This document shows, piece after piece, positions 13,415 to 31,537 of a stretch of DNA of 64,000 nucleotides (position 1 is the stretch's first letter; each line of letters begins with the position of its first letter). A program made the translations under genes and the position numbers. A model generated the notes under the pieces. That model saw only the letters and a list, made by a program, of their open reading frames with translations. It did no database searches and had not been told where the DNA came from. Origin of the DNA: Dictyostelium firmibasis (lineage: Eukaryota > Evosea > Eumycetozoa > Dictyosteliales > Dictyosteliaceae); the NCBI GenBank assembly GCA_036169595.1, contig CM069770.1:1507501-1571500 (forward strand), given 5' to 3'.

Positions 13415-13503
13415 TTATTATTATTAATATCAATTTGTTCTGAATGTATACTATTTATTATAAATATTAAAATAATTAAAATGAAAATCAATTTTCTATT
13501 CAT
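8577..13503 (-). CDS. giant beta-helix, Cys-rich, multi-pass membrane protein (paralogue 2)
   Basis: Two coding exons, 13503-10401 and 10324-8577, give 1616 residues. The intron has donor GTATGT and acceptor AACAG, phase 1, joining PNFSS to EVNNKT. The start is placed at 13503 (MNRKLIFILIILIFIINSIH, a clean signal peptide). An in-frame ATG at 13677 would put a poly-Phe run in front and is unlikely. The layout matches paralogue 1: Asn-rich N-terminus, long beta-helix-like ectodomain with QKGGAIYT and NGGVFSF repeats, a Cys-rich segment (CTYCQSN, CYPC, CPLDMCLSYNLC, CFSC), then a multi-pass membrane domain. The intron sits at the equivalent place in both genes, which supports tandem duplication. 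The region 9103-9897 is almost identical to paralogue 1. The function is unknown to me; surface adhesion or sensing is a guess. Confidence 0.8.
9103..9897 (-). repeat. homogenised tract shared with 3495-4289
   Basis: Partner of the tract at 3495-4289. Both ends are abrupt: on the N-terminal side identity stops at the codons for AIDGYY, and on the other side it fades just after KQVNG. Confidence 0.8.
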
Positions 13504-13564
13504 TCCTTTCTTTTGTATGTATATTTTTTTATTTATTGGATGTAAAGGAGAATTGAAACTTTCC

Positions 13565-13598
<34 letters not shown>

Positions 13599-14140
13599 GT
13601 GAAAATTTGTGCGACTCGTTATTTTGGAATAAAAAAATTATAAAAATTAAAATTAAAAATAAAAAGGTTGAAAACAATAATAATTTCTTATCTTATGTTT
13701 TTGAAAAATAATTGATTTTACCCTCTACATTGTAAAGGCTGTTTTTTTCTTTTATTATTAGATTTGTGAAAAATAAATAAATAAAAAAAAAAAGAATTGG
13801 CAAATAAAAAGAATATTTAAAAATTCTTTAAAAATAAAAAATAAAATAAAAAAAAAGAATAAATAAAAGGAATAGACAAATAAAAAAGAATATGCAAATA
13901 AAAAGAATGTTTTAATAATATTTATTAAAAAAAAAAACTTTATTGATTTTTCCAATTGGTGAAGAAAAATTTTTTTTTTCTTTTTTTTTTTTTGAAAAGA
14001 AATACAAAAAAAATAAAATTAAAAACTTTTTTTGGGCATCAATTTTTCAAAAATCTGTCTGTTTTCTCTATTTTCAACTTTTTTTAATTTTTTTTTTTTT
14101 TTTATTCGACAAATTTAAAATACAGTTCTAATTTTTTTCA
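13504..14140. other. divergent promoter region
   Basis: Intergenic region between the minus-strand gene starting at 13503 and the plus-strand RED gene. It consists of A/T runs and TAAATAAA words with a less biased stretch near 13600-13740. Both promoters must lie here. I see no RNA gene. Confidence 0.45.
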
Positions 14141-16045
14141 ATGAATAATGATAATAAACAATTATCTAACCAAGATTTTCGGAATCTATTAGGCCAATCA
14201 AATAATAGTAATAGTAATAACAATAATAATAATAATAATAATAACAGTAAAAAACAAAAAAAAAAGAAATGGATAGACAGAGATTATGAATATTATCAAA
14301 CAGCACCTGAAAAAATAGATACAAATTATAAAGATAGAGCAAAAGAAAGAAGACAAAATAAAAATGAAGAAGATTATAATGACACTACAGAGGGTGAAAC
14401 AATTATTAAAAAAGGTTTAGATTTCAATTTATTATATACAACAAAAGAGCAATTAAAACAACAAGAACATATCACAACAAAAGGAAATGACCAACAACAA
14501 CAACAACAACAACAACTACAACAACAACAACAACAACAAAATCAAAAACAAAAAGATAAAGAAAGACTATCAAAAATAAAATGTAAAACAGACATTGGTA
14601 AATTAATATTAGAACAACAATTACAATCATTAGATATTAAAGAGACTAAATTAAAACAACAACATCAACAACAACAACAGAAACAACAAAATAAAGAAAT
14701 ATTTCAAACTAGTAGAATGTTATATCTATTTGATTTAGATCCAGATTTCCCACAACATATACCAACTACAATATTAAATAGTAAAGAGGATTGTCCAAAA
14801 ATTAAACAAACAATGGATGCATCACTCGACAATAAAATATTAAAGAGGATTATAAATTATTATCACCCTAATAATAATTTATTTCAAAAGAGTACTGAAA
14901 ATAGTAGTAATAATAATATTGAAAAAGATCTTAATGGAAATATATTTTCAGACTCAGGTTCAGATTCAGATTCAGAAAGTATAAAGAAAAAAACAACTAT
15001 TAAAAGAGATATTGCCATTAAAACTAAAGATGATGATGATGATGATGATGATAATATATTTTCAGATACTGAAGAATATCAATGTGAAATTAATAATAAA
15101 AAGACTTCCACCACTACAACAACAAATAATAATTATTTTGGTACTAGTAAAGATGACTATTCAAGTGAGTTTAAACCAATTGGTAGAGAAGGTGATGAAA
15201 ATATAAAAAGTATGAATGTTGATGATGAAAATCTTAAAATATTTATCAATAAAGATGGTGAGTTGGTTAAAAAGAATAATGAAAAAGTACAAAGTGATAA
15301 TAATAATATTAATAATAATAATCAAAATAATAAAGAGAATGATGATGAATATGAAAATGAAGATGAAGATGACGAAGATGAATATGTTTATCCAAATACC
15401 GATGCAAACTATAAAGAGCATGAAAATAAACAACAAAGATTTTCAGATATAAAAGAAGATGGTGAAGTTGAGGAAGACCAACTCAATGATTTGTTAGTAC
15501 CACCTGAAGATAAAAATATGAGAGTCCAAGTATGCGATAGAATAGATGAAGATGGTAGTGTTTCTAATATTAGAAAATATGATAATAATGATGATATTAA
15601 TGATGAGGATGAAGAAGATGAAGATGAAGATGAATATGCATATCCAAATACTGATGAAAATTATGAACAACACGAAAAAGACTATATGAAAGAACAAGAT
15701 AAACGATTTAATGAAGTTTCTTCAGAATCCGATGAAGAAGATAATATAATTTCGTTGGACACAAATAATGAACAATTAAAAAGAAAACTCTTTGGTCAAG
15801 ATTCATCGTATGGTGATGATTATTATCCAGAGTTCACTGGTTTCGATAGAGAACGTGGTGAAAAACCAAAACAATCAATCGATGAAATGTATAAAATTAA
15901 AAAGACAAAAGATCAAAATCCTCGTAAAAAATCAAAGAGTGAAAACTTTCAATTACAAAAGATAAATCAAATTTTAAAGAAAAAGGCTGAAGAATCTGGT
16001 GAGAAGTTTGTTGATATCTTGGGTCCAAAAAAAAATAAAAAATAA
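14141..16045 (+). CDS. RED/IK family spliceosome protein
   Basis: A 634-residue protein, single exon. RED (IK) is a component of the activated precatalytic spliceosome that works with SMU1 in pre-mRNA splicing in the nucleus. Visible evidence: an N-terminal RED_N-like block (YKDRAKERR at about residues 64-72, then GLDFNLLYTTKEQ at about 92-104), a middle block resembling the RED consensus (MLYLFDLDPDFPQHIPTTIL then SKEDCP), and a basic C-terminal block (DEMYKIKKTKDQN... KINQILKKK) that matches RED_C in position. Between them are Gln runs, Asn runs and very acidic Asp/Glu stretches that are longer than in animal RED. Two related acidic segments containing YPNTD repeat each other (about residues 420 and 500). 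No intron is needed. Confidence 0.85.
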   Translation: MNNDNKQLSNQDFRNLLGQSNNSNSNNNNNNNNNNSKKQKKKKWIDRDYEYYQTAPEKIDTNYKDRAKERRQNKNEEDYNDTTEGETIIKKGLDFNLLYTTKEQLKQQEHITTKGNDQQQQQQQQLQQQQQQQNQKQKDKERLSKIKCKTDIGKLILEQQLQSLDIKETKLKQQHQQQQQKQQNKEIFQTSRMLYLFDLDPDFPQHIPTTILNSKEDCPKIKQTMDASLDNKILKRIINYYHPNNNLFQKSTENSSNNNIEKDLNGNIFSDSGSDSDSESIKKKTTIKRDIAIKTKDDDDDDDDNIFSDTEEYQCEINNKKTSTTTTTNNNYFGTSKDDYSSEFKPIGREGDENIKSMNVDDENLKIFINKDGELVKKNNEKVQSDNNNINNNNQNNKENDDEYENEDEDDEDEYVYPNTDANYKEHENKQQRFSDIKEDGEVEEDQLNDLLVPPEDKNMRVQVCDRIDEDGSVSNIRKYDNNDDINDEDEEDEDEDEYAYPNTDENYEQHEKDYMKEQDKRFNEVSSESDEEDNIISLDTNNEQLKRKLFGQDSSYGDDYYPEFTGFDRERGEKPKQSIDEMYKIKKTKDQNPRKKSKSENFQLQKINQILKKKAEESGEKFVDILGPKKNKK

Positions 16046-16563
16046 TAATTTTTTTTTTTTATATTCAAAAAAAATAATTAAAATATTTTTTTATATTATT
16101 TTTAATGTTAAAAAAAATAATGATAAATAAGTTTTTTTGTATAGTTCCTTCACATCTTTTTTAAATACCATTATTTTATTTGTCACCATTAACACAAAAT
16201 TTTTTGTTTTATCAACTCATCAACCAAAATTACATTATTCTTTCAATAACAACTTCTAATAATTAGGTATTCAAAACTAATTTTATTTTAAATAATAAAA
16301 AATAATAAATGAAAATAAAAAAGAAAATAAAAATGAGAGTTCGTGTTTATTTTTAATTCACGATTTTTTCCCATTTATTCTTAATTTTTTTTTATTTTTT
16401 TTTATTTTTTTATTTTTTTTTATTTTTTTTTTTTTTATTAAATTTTTTTTTTTTCCAATTTATTTTTAACATGTTATTTTTTTTCAATCTATAAATAGTT
16501 TTCAATTTTTTTTTTTTTTTTAATTTTTTAATCAAATAATTTATTTTAATTTCATAAAAGAAA
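16046..16563. other. AT-rich intergenic region
   Basis: Holds the 3' flank of the RED gene and the promoter of the Nudix gene. T-rich tracts dominate 16380-16520. Nothing else is supported. Confidence 0.4.
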
Positions 16564-17736
16564 ATGTCTTTATTAATTGAATCAATATTTTTTTCAAAGA
16601 AAGAAAGTTCAAAAGAACAAAAAGAAAATTTTATAAATAATTTTTCAAAACCAAATAAATATAAAGATATAATAAAGAGTAGTGATGAAAAAGTGACCAC
16701 TAGTATATTAAATGATTATAAAGGAGATTTTCCAATAGTATCAATATTATTACATATTTTAATTGACAAAAAGTTATCAAATAGTGATAGTTCAATGATG
16801 GAATTAATTGATAATAAAATTAAATCTATAACAGAATTTAGAGAAAAGAGAAAAATGAATTCATTTATTATTGCTTATATCGATATTGATGATTTAACAA
16901 TTCAATCTAAATCATTAAGAGATGATATTAGTGATAGATTATTTCCATTATTTTTAAGTAAACTTTTTAAAAGTGGTTGTTCATTAGTTACAAATAAATT
17001 TCAAGATGTAATAGAATCATTAAACATTGTTGAAAAAACATCAATCGATAGAACAGGTGATTATAAATGTCCAATTTGTTATAAGAGTGGATTCGCAAAT
17101 AATTTATCACAAGATGATCTTAGAGAACATATTTTCATATTTCATTGTAATTGTTCATTACATGATATTGAAGATTCAATACCTATATGTCCAATTTGTA
17201 ATAATAGACCAATGGAGAGAATGGGTGTTCATTTACATGAAGAACATGGTGAAAAAGGTATACCAACTGAAAGACAATTATCACTTTCAAAGATTTATGC
17301 ATTCTGTTTAGTTATTGTTAGAAAGAGATCAAATAATACCTACCTTTTGGTTAATGAAGCTGCAGGTCGTGGTTATTGGTTACCAGGTGGTAAACTAAAT
17401 GTTAATGAAGCTTTACAACAATGTGCTATAAGAGAAACAAAAGAAGAGACTGGTATTGATATTGAATTAAAAGGTATACTCAGAGTTGAATTTAGCCCAA
17501 TGGCCGGTTACTCAAGAATGCGTGTCATCTTTTACGCTGAACCTATCGATGAAAATCAACCACCTCGTCTCATTCCAAATTATGAAAGTATGGGTGCAGT
17601 TTATGTATCCGTGAATGATCTATCATCTTTCTCTTTACGTGGTAAAGAACCAACAATTTGGTTTAATTATGTTGATAAAAATAAACCAATTCATCCTCTT
17701 TCTTTATTAGCTTTAGAAGGTTCTTTACCAAAATAA
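16564..17736 (+). CDS. zinc-finger-like plus Nudix hydrolase protein
   Basis: A 390-residue protein. The C-terminal half is a Nudix domain (about residues 240-380). Its Nudix box fits GX5EX7REUXEEXGU: Gly276, Glu282, Arg290-Glu291, Glu294-Glu295, Gly297-Ile298. Nudix enzymes cleave nucleoside diphosphates linked to another group and use the box glutamates to bind metal. Before it, at about residues 168-235, are two CPIC motifs (KCPICYKSGF and PICPICNN) with paired histidines downstream (HIFIFH, HLHEEH), which look like two zinc-binding fingers. The first 160 residues match nothing I recognise. No signal peptide or membrane segment is present, so it is probably cytosolic or nuclear. The substrate is unknown; the zinc part may bring it to RNA or protein, which is inference. 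Confidence 0.85.
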   Translation: MSLLIESIFFSKKESSKEQKENFINNFSKPNKYKDIIKSSDEKVTTSILNDYKGDFPIVSILLHILIDKKLSNSDSSMMELIDNKIKSITEFREKRKMNSFIIAYIDIDDLTIQSKSLRDDISDRLFPLFLSKLFKSGCSLVTNKFQDVIESLNIVEKTSIDRTGDYKCPICYKSGFANNLSQDDLREHIFIFHCNCSLHDIEDSIPICPICNNRPMERMGVHLHEEHGEKGIPTERQLSLSKIYAFCLVIVRKRSNNTYLLVNEAAGRGYWLPGGKLNVNEALQQCAIRETKEETGIDIELKGILRVEFSPMAGYSRMRVIFYAEPIDENQPPRLIPNYESMGAVYVSVNDLSSFSLRGKEPTIWFNYVDKNKPIHPLSLLALEGSLPK

Positions 17737-17759
17737 GAAAGTAAGAAAAGAAAAGAAAG

Positions 17760-17795
<36 letters not shown>

Positions 17796-17866
17796 AAACA
17801 CACATACACAAACACTTCAATTATTAAAACATAAAACAACATGGAATGTTTCAAAAAAAACCCATC

Positions 17867-17898
<32 letters not shown>

Positions 17899-18821
17899 AA
17901 TTAAAAAAAAAAAAATAAAATAAAATAATTTTTATCAAATCTTTGTACAAAATAGAAAAAAAAAAAAAAAAAAAATAAAGAGTAATTCGCTGCTTACGTT
18001 GTCTTCGAGTATTTTATATATATATTACTCGTTTAATTTGATTGGTTCATTTTTTTCGATATGTACGAAATTAATATCTGAAGTTTTTTTTTTTTTCATT
18101 TTTTTTTCTTTTTTTTTTTTATATTAAATTAATTTTTTTTATTTTTTATTTTTTATTTTTTATTTTTCATTTTTTTTATTTTATTTTTTTTTTTTTGATT
18201 TATCAGAAAATTGTTGTGTTATCCAAATTTCAAAAAAAAAAAAAAAAAAATAGATTTCTAATTTCTGATAGTATGAAAAGGAGGAAAAAAAAAAAATAAA
18301 ACTGTTTGGGAGTATCTTAAATAAATCTAGAAAGTTTTCGGATAAAAAAGTGATGTCCATATGAAAACGATTGGTTAGTTAGAATTTTATCTCGTTGCAA
18401 AGATATACCATATTCGAATAAAGGAAAATGAAAATCAATATGATTTCGTTCGCATAAATAAATTTGCACGTGATTGATTTTTTTTTTTTTTTTTTTTTTT
18501 TCCCCAATAATTGAACTGATAAAAAATAAATAAAAAAAAAAAAAAAGAAGAAAAAAAAAGAAAAATAATAAATAATAAATATTAGGTAATAATGGTGGGA
18601 AAAATACAAAAAAAAGATTTTTAATTTTTGTCAAGATATTTTTCTGTTATTTTTATGTTTTTTAAAGAAAAAAAAAAAAAAAATAAATAAAAAAAATAAA
18701 AATAAAAAAAAAGAATAAGAAAAAAAAAACATATATAAGCCAAGTTTTTTTTTTTTTTTATTTTTCATTACCAAACATTACATTTGTAACACTAAAAAAA
18801 AAAAAAAAAAAATTAAATAAA
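17737..18821. other. long AT-rich intergenic region with one complex island
   Basis: About 1.1 kb mostly of A/T runs. Two parts stand out: an inverted repeat near 18007-18033 (CGAGTA ... TACTCG around TATATATA), and a compositionally normal island at about 18305-18475. TATATAAG at about 18733 may be the TATA box of the deaminase gene at 18822. No convincing gene is seen. Confidence 0.4.
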
Positions 18822-19254
18822 ATGAGATTATTTTTATTTGTATTATTATTAGTCACTCTTTCATTTTCATCAGTTTTTGCTGATCACAATAAATGCCCAT
18901 CATCTCCATACTTTGATGTAGCTCCATCCGATATTACTCATGCTAAAGATTTATCAGCTGAAGAATTAGCCTACCATTCAAAATATATGCAAATTGCTAT
19001 TGATGTTGCCATTGAAAACAATTCCAAATTCGCTGCTGCCATCGTCCATAAAAACGGTACTTTAATGTGTACTGGTGTTAACGTAGGTGGTTCAAGAATG
19101 TATCATGGTGAAGTTAAAGCCATCATGAATTGCACCAATATGTATCAAAAGGCCACTTGGGAAGATTATTCATTATATACTACTGGTGAACCATGTCCAA
19201 TGTAATTATATATTTTTAAATACCTCTATTATTTTTTTATTCTAATATTAATAA

Positions 19255-19291
<37 letters not shown>

Positions 19292-19596
19292 ATTTTAGGT
19301 GTTCTGCTGCTATTATGTGGACTCTTTTCCAAAAAGTTATCTTTGCTTCATATGTATCAAATATGTATTGTGAACGTTGTTTCAATCAATTACCAATGGA
19401 CTCAAATGAAATCTTCAAATTAGGTTATGGTATCAATCACGACATCGTTGTCATTGGTGGTGTTATGGATCAAGTTACCGATACTTTCTTCCCATCCGTA
19501 TGTAACCAAGCTGAAACTGGTTGGGGTGTTACTCCATTATGCCAAAAGGGTTGGAGTCGTGAATGTCCAAGACCATCAAGATATTTCGGAAATTAA
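18822..19596 (+). CDS. secreted cytidine/deoxycytidylate deaminase-fold protein
   Basis: Two exons, 18822-19201 and 19299-19596, give 225 residues; the donor splits the Met127 codon (GTAATT) and the acceptor is TTTTAG. The zinc-dependent CDA fold is shown by His95-Gly-Glu97 (HxE; Glu is the proton shuttle) and PCPMC at 124-128 (PCxxC; Cys125 and Cys128 as zinc ligands). Family members deaminate cytosine, guanine or adenine derivatives. This one has a clear signal peptide (MRLFLFVLLLVTLSFSSVFA, cut about residue 20), several N-glycosylation sites and extra C-terminal cysteines, so it is probably secreted or lysosomal, which is unusual for this fold. The residue after His is Gly instead of the common Ala, a minor change. 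The substrate cannot be told from sequence. Confidence 0.85.
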
Positions 19597-19967
19597 ATGA
19601 TCCTCTTGGGTTAGTTTTATTTTAAATAAACATTACCACTTATTAAATCGATTTAATTTTTTATTTTTTTCTATTTTACCAAAGTTTATGAGTCAATTTA
19701 AAAAAACGTTATTTCAAATTTTTTTAAAAAAAGAAACATTAATAAAAAGAAATTTTTTTTTTTTGATGGCCATTTTTCATTTTTATTTTTCAGTTTCTTC
19801 AAAAAAAAAAGAATATTTACCACAAAAAAGATATTTTCATTTTTTTTTTTTTTTTATAATAAACATCCATTTTTTTTTTTTTTATCAATCACCCAAAAAA
19901 TGTTGTTTTTTTTTAAATAATATATTTAGATTTTATTCTGTTTATATGAAATAATTAAAAAAAAACT
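19597..19967. other. AT-rich spacer before the sedolisin gene
   Basis: 3' flank of the deaminase gene (AATAAA at about 19624) and promoter of the sedolisin gene. Long T runs. The apparent open frame here is a low-complexity artefact. Confidence 0.4.
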
Positions 19968-22321
19968 ATGAAATCTCAAATAAAACCATCGATATACTTG
20001 TTGTTGGTTTTTATTGTGTGTATAACAAGTGCAAATCGTTTGACGATATCAAAAGTCGAAAATAGAGTGAATTTTATTCAAAAAGAATTTGCTAAAGAGA
20101 ATGAACAATTACAATTTAAAATTTTTTTAAAACAAGTAAATTGATTTTTTTCTCACATTAATTTTTTTTTTTTTTTTTTTAACTTTTTTAACAATAAACT
20201 TTTTTTTTTTATATCCTTTTTAAAAAAGAGAAATTTAAATATTTTAGAAAATAAATTTTGGGAAGTATCAAATCCAAAAAGTAAAGAATATGGTAGATTT
20301 ATGAGTTTACAAGAAATAAATTCATTGGTTGAACCTAGAGAAGAGGATGTTAAAAGTGTTGTAAATTGGTTAAAAAATAGTGGTATAGATAAAAATGAAA
20401 TGATAATTCATTCCGATTTTATTCGAGTAAGAACAAACGTTTTGAAAGCTTCACATTTATTTGAAACTGAATTTGCTAATTATGAATCCATTAGAAATAG
20501 TAGAGATCAAAGAATTAGAATTGTAGGATCAGCATCAATTCCAAAGTTTTTAAGTGGCAAGGTTGATTTCGTATTAGGTTTGTCAGATTTTGTTGAGGAT
20601 AATAAATTTTATGAAACAATATTACAATCAAGAGATGACGTAAAGGATTCATTTGTTACAATTACACCAGATTTCATAAAAAGTTATTATGGTATACCAT
20701 TGAATCAAGTTGGCATTAATCAAGACAATTCGATATCGGTTGCATCTTTTAATGACTTTTATTCAATTGGTGCATTAGGATACTTTGGTTCACAATATGA
20801 TATTGATTCATCAACCATCAGAATTAATAATTCAGGTCCAAACTGTTTCGGTTTTGATTATTGTGATCAGGCAGAAAGTGATTTAGATATTCAATATATT
20901 ACTGCAATCGGAAATAATATATCGACATTATTCCTTTCTTCAGGAAATGGTGAATGGGTTTTGGATTGGGCTGTATCTATTCAATTATTTGATCCAATAC
21001 CAAAAATTGCTTCAATTTCTTATGGCTGGGCAGAGTTAGAACAATGCCAAGCAACTTCATTTTGTCCAACACTTGGTATCGATTCGGATGTTTACATTCA
21101 AAGATCAAATGTTGAGTTTCAAAAGATTGGTTTACGTGGCACAACAATATTTGTTAGTAGTGGAGATGATGGTGCTTCCTCTTATTATACAACCTCTGGT
21201 AATTGTCCATTAGATGGCTTAAATAACTATTGTCCTCTTGGAGGTTGTAATCATACACTAACCCAATGTCCATCAATAACAATTGTTCAAGCTAATGGTT
21301 CTCTCGCCTTTTTCCCAAACGTAATTATATATTTTCTTTAAATAATATTAAAACTGTTGTTAAATAAATTTATTTTCATTAATTTTTTTTAGGGTATGGG
21401 AGCAAATACAGGTATATTACTAAGTAATCAAAGTTTTGTTGATGCAATTAATGAATTTATACAAATCAACTCGCATTGTGATATGGCAATTGAAGAAGAC
21501 ATTTCACAAAATCCTCATTTATATTCAAGTTGTTCATGTGATGATTTAATAATAACAACTGACAGCGAACTTGGAATAAAAATTTTAGGGTACATATTTG
21601 ATGAATCTGCAGGTTCACTGTTTTCACCACAATATCCAACAAGTTCACCATATGTCACATCAGTTGGAGCAACTCAAATCTATACAAATAAACCGGAAAC
21701 AGTTTGTTCATCGTCCACTGGAGCAGCCGTTACATCTGGTGGTGGTTTCGCAGTCACTCAATCTCAGCCATATTACCAAGCAGCGGCAGTTGCAAAATAT
21801 CTTGAAATCGCTGATGATTTACCACCTTCATTTTCATTTGATCCATCTAAACGCGCATATCCTGATATCTCTTTGGTGGCTCATAAATATTCTATTGGTT
21901 ATTCAACTAATGATTTATCACCTGACAATTGTCCATGTGGCCTAATGAATGTTGATGGTACTTCAGCTTCAACACCTACGGTTGCTGGTATCTTTTCATT
22001 GATTAACGATAAACTATTATCAGCAGGTAAGCCAACATTAGGTTTCTTAAATCTATTATTATATCAAGCTGCACAAGAACAACCAAATGTCTTTAATGAT
22101 ATCGTTACTGGTAATATAAATTGTAATAGAGCGTATTGTTGCCAATATGGATTCTCCTCTTCTGTTGGCTATGATCCTGCTACTGGTAAGATATCAATTT
22201 TATTTTACTTTTATATAATTTTATTTTTTGTCTTTTTACTTACCATTATTATTTTTTTCATAAAGGTTTGGGTTCGATTAATTTTCCTAAAACGGAACAA
22301 TATATTTTAAATTTAAAATAA
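19968..22321 (+). CDS. sedolisin (S53) tripeptidyl-peptidase 1-like protease
   Basis: Four exons (19968-20135, 20229-21320, 21393-22185, 22266-22321) give 702 residues. All introns are GT-AG and the frame is kept throughout. Signal peptide MKSQIKPSIYLLLVFIVCIT; then a TPP1-type prodomain (NKFWEVSNPKSKEYGRFMSL). Serine-carboxyl catalytic residues are visible: Glu272 and Asp276 (ESDLDIQY), oxyanion Asp369 (SSGDDGAS) and nucleophile Ser611 (DGTSAS), followed by the conserved GIFSLIND. Lysosomal TPP1 removes tripeptides from protein N-termini in acid conditions. The gap between Asp369 and Ser611 is about 130 residues longer than in mammalian TPP1, a Cys-rich insertion. It is one of the TPP1-like paralogues of dictyostelids; I cannot say which. 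Its 3' end is only 78 bp from the tail of the convergent polyketide synthase gene. Confidence 0.9.
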
Positions 22322-22399
22322 ATGAATACAAAAAAAAAAAAAAATCATGTAAAAAGGTTAACTAATATTATATGTAACTATTAATAAAGATTTTATTAT

Positions 22400-30526
<8,127 letters not shown>

Positions 30527-30605
30527 AGTTACAAAATGGTTTTTTTTTTTTTTAATGAATTAATATGCAAATATAGTAATTATGAAATTAATGAAATTCT
30601 TATTG

Positions 30606-31105
30606 AAAAAAAAAAAAACTATGATTTTTAAATAAAAAGGTTTAGTGCGAAGAATAAATAATATTTATTTTTTTTATTTTTTTTGTTGTTTTTTCTATGT
30701 AAACAAAGATTAAATTTTGCTATATAGACATAAAAAAAAGATACTCTATTGTTTATACATTATCAAATTATGTATTTGTAATGAAACTCTTCATTTCCTA
30801 AGATATTATCTCAATCTGTTTAATAATTGTAATTGGGAGTGGTGAAAAAAAAAAAAAAAAAACTATAATTTTTTTATAAAAAGGTTTAGCACGAAGAATA
30901 AATAATATTTACTTTTTTTTTTTTTTTTGTTTTTTTCACTGTGGACAAAGATAGAACTTGTACTATATAGACTTAAAAAATATAGAAATTTTATTGTTTA
31001 TACATTATCAAACTAAGTATTTGTAATTATATATAAAATTAAAGAAAATCTTCATTTCTTTAGATTTTATATACAGCTGTTTAACAATTGTAATTGAGAG
31101 TGGTG
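30606..31105. repeat. two tandem ~240-260 bp repeats upstream of the copy A synthase
   Basis: Two imperfect direct copies (about 30606-30844 and 30845-31105). Each unit has: an A run, AAAAAGGTTTAG, GAATAAATAATATTTA, a T run, AACAAAGAT, CTATATAGAC, TTTATACATTATCAAA, TATTTGTAAT, CTTCATTTC, and TTTAA(T/C)AATTGTAATTG(G/A)GAG ending in TGGTG. They lie 80-580 bp before the synthase start codon, so they are probably its promoter region. The same unit occurs three times before copy B. Confidence 0.85.
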
Positions 31106-31500
31106 AAAAAAAAAAAAAAAAAAAAAAAATTAATTTTTTGAATAATAATAATTTTAAAAATTGGTGGAAGAAAAAAAAATTTCAAATAAAATCGAGAAGA
31201 TATGTGACAGTTTTTTAATTAGTAATATAGTTTTATTATTTATTATTTAAAATAAAAAAGAGAGGAAAAATAAAACCTCTGTCTATTAATAATTACTGAC
31301 TTCCTCAAAAACTAATTATTATTATTTAAAACAGAAATAAATTTATTTTTTCTTAATTTTTTTTAATTAATATACAAATTTTTGGGAACCTCTTTTTTAA
31401 TTAAAAACTTAAAAATACATATTATTTGTTTTTAATATCTGTAAATATTTTGTTTTTAAATATAAAAATAGATATTTAAAATGATTTTTTTTTAATTTTC

Positions 31501-31537
<37 letters not shown>

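Noticed and set aside
13503-13677. Upstream extension of the second large beta-helix gene to an ATG at 13677
   Set aside because: It would put a poly-Phe run before a perfect signal peptide; the ATG at 13503 fits the paralogue.
16410-16700. 96-residue minus-strand frame overlapping the Nudix gene start
   Set aside because: Antisense shadow with homopolymer-derived residues; the Nudix gene on the plus strand is clearly real.
19688-19954. 88-residue open frame between the deaminase and sedolisin genes
   Set aside because: Phe/Lys low-complexity frame from T and A runs, overlapping the sedolisin promoter.
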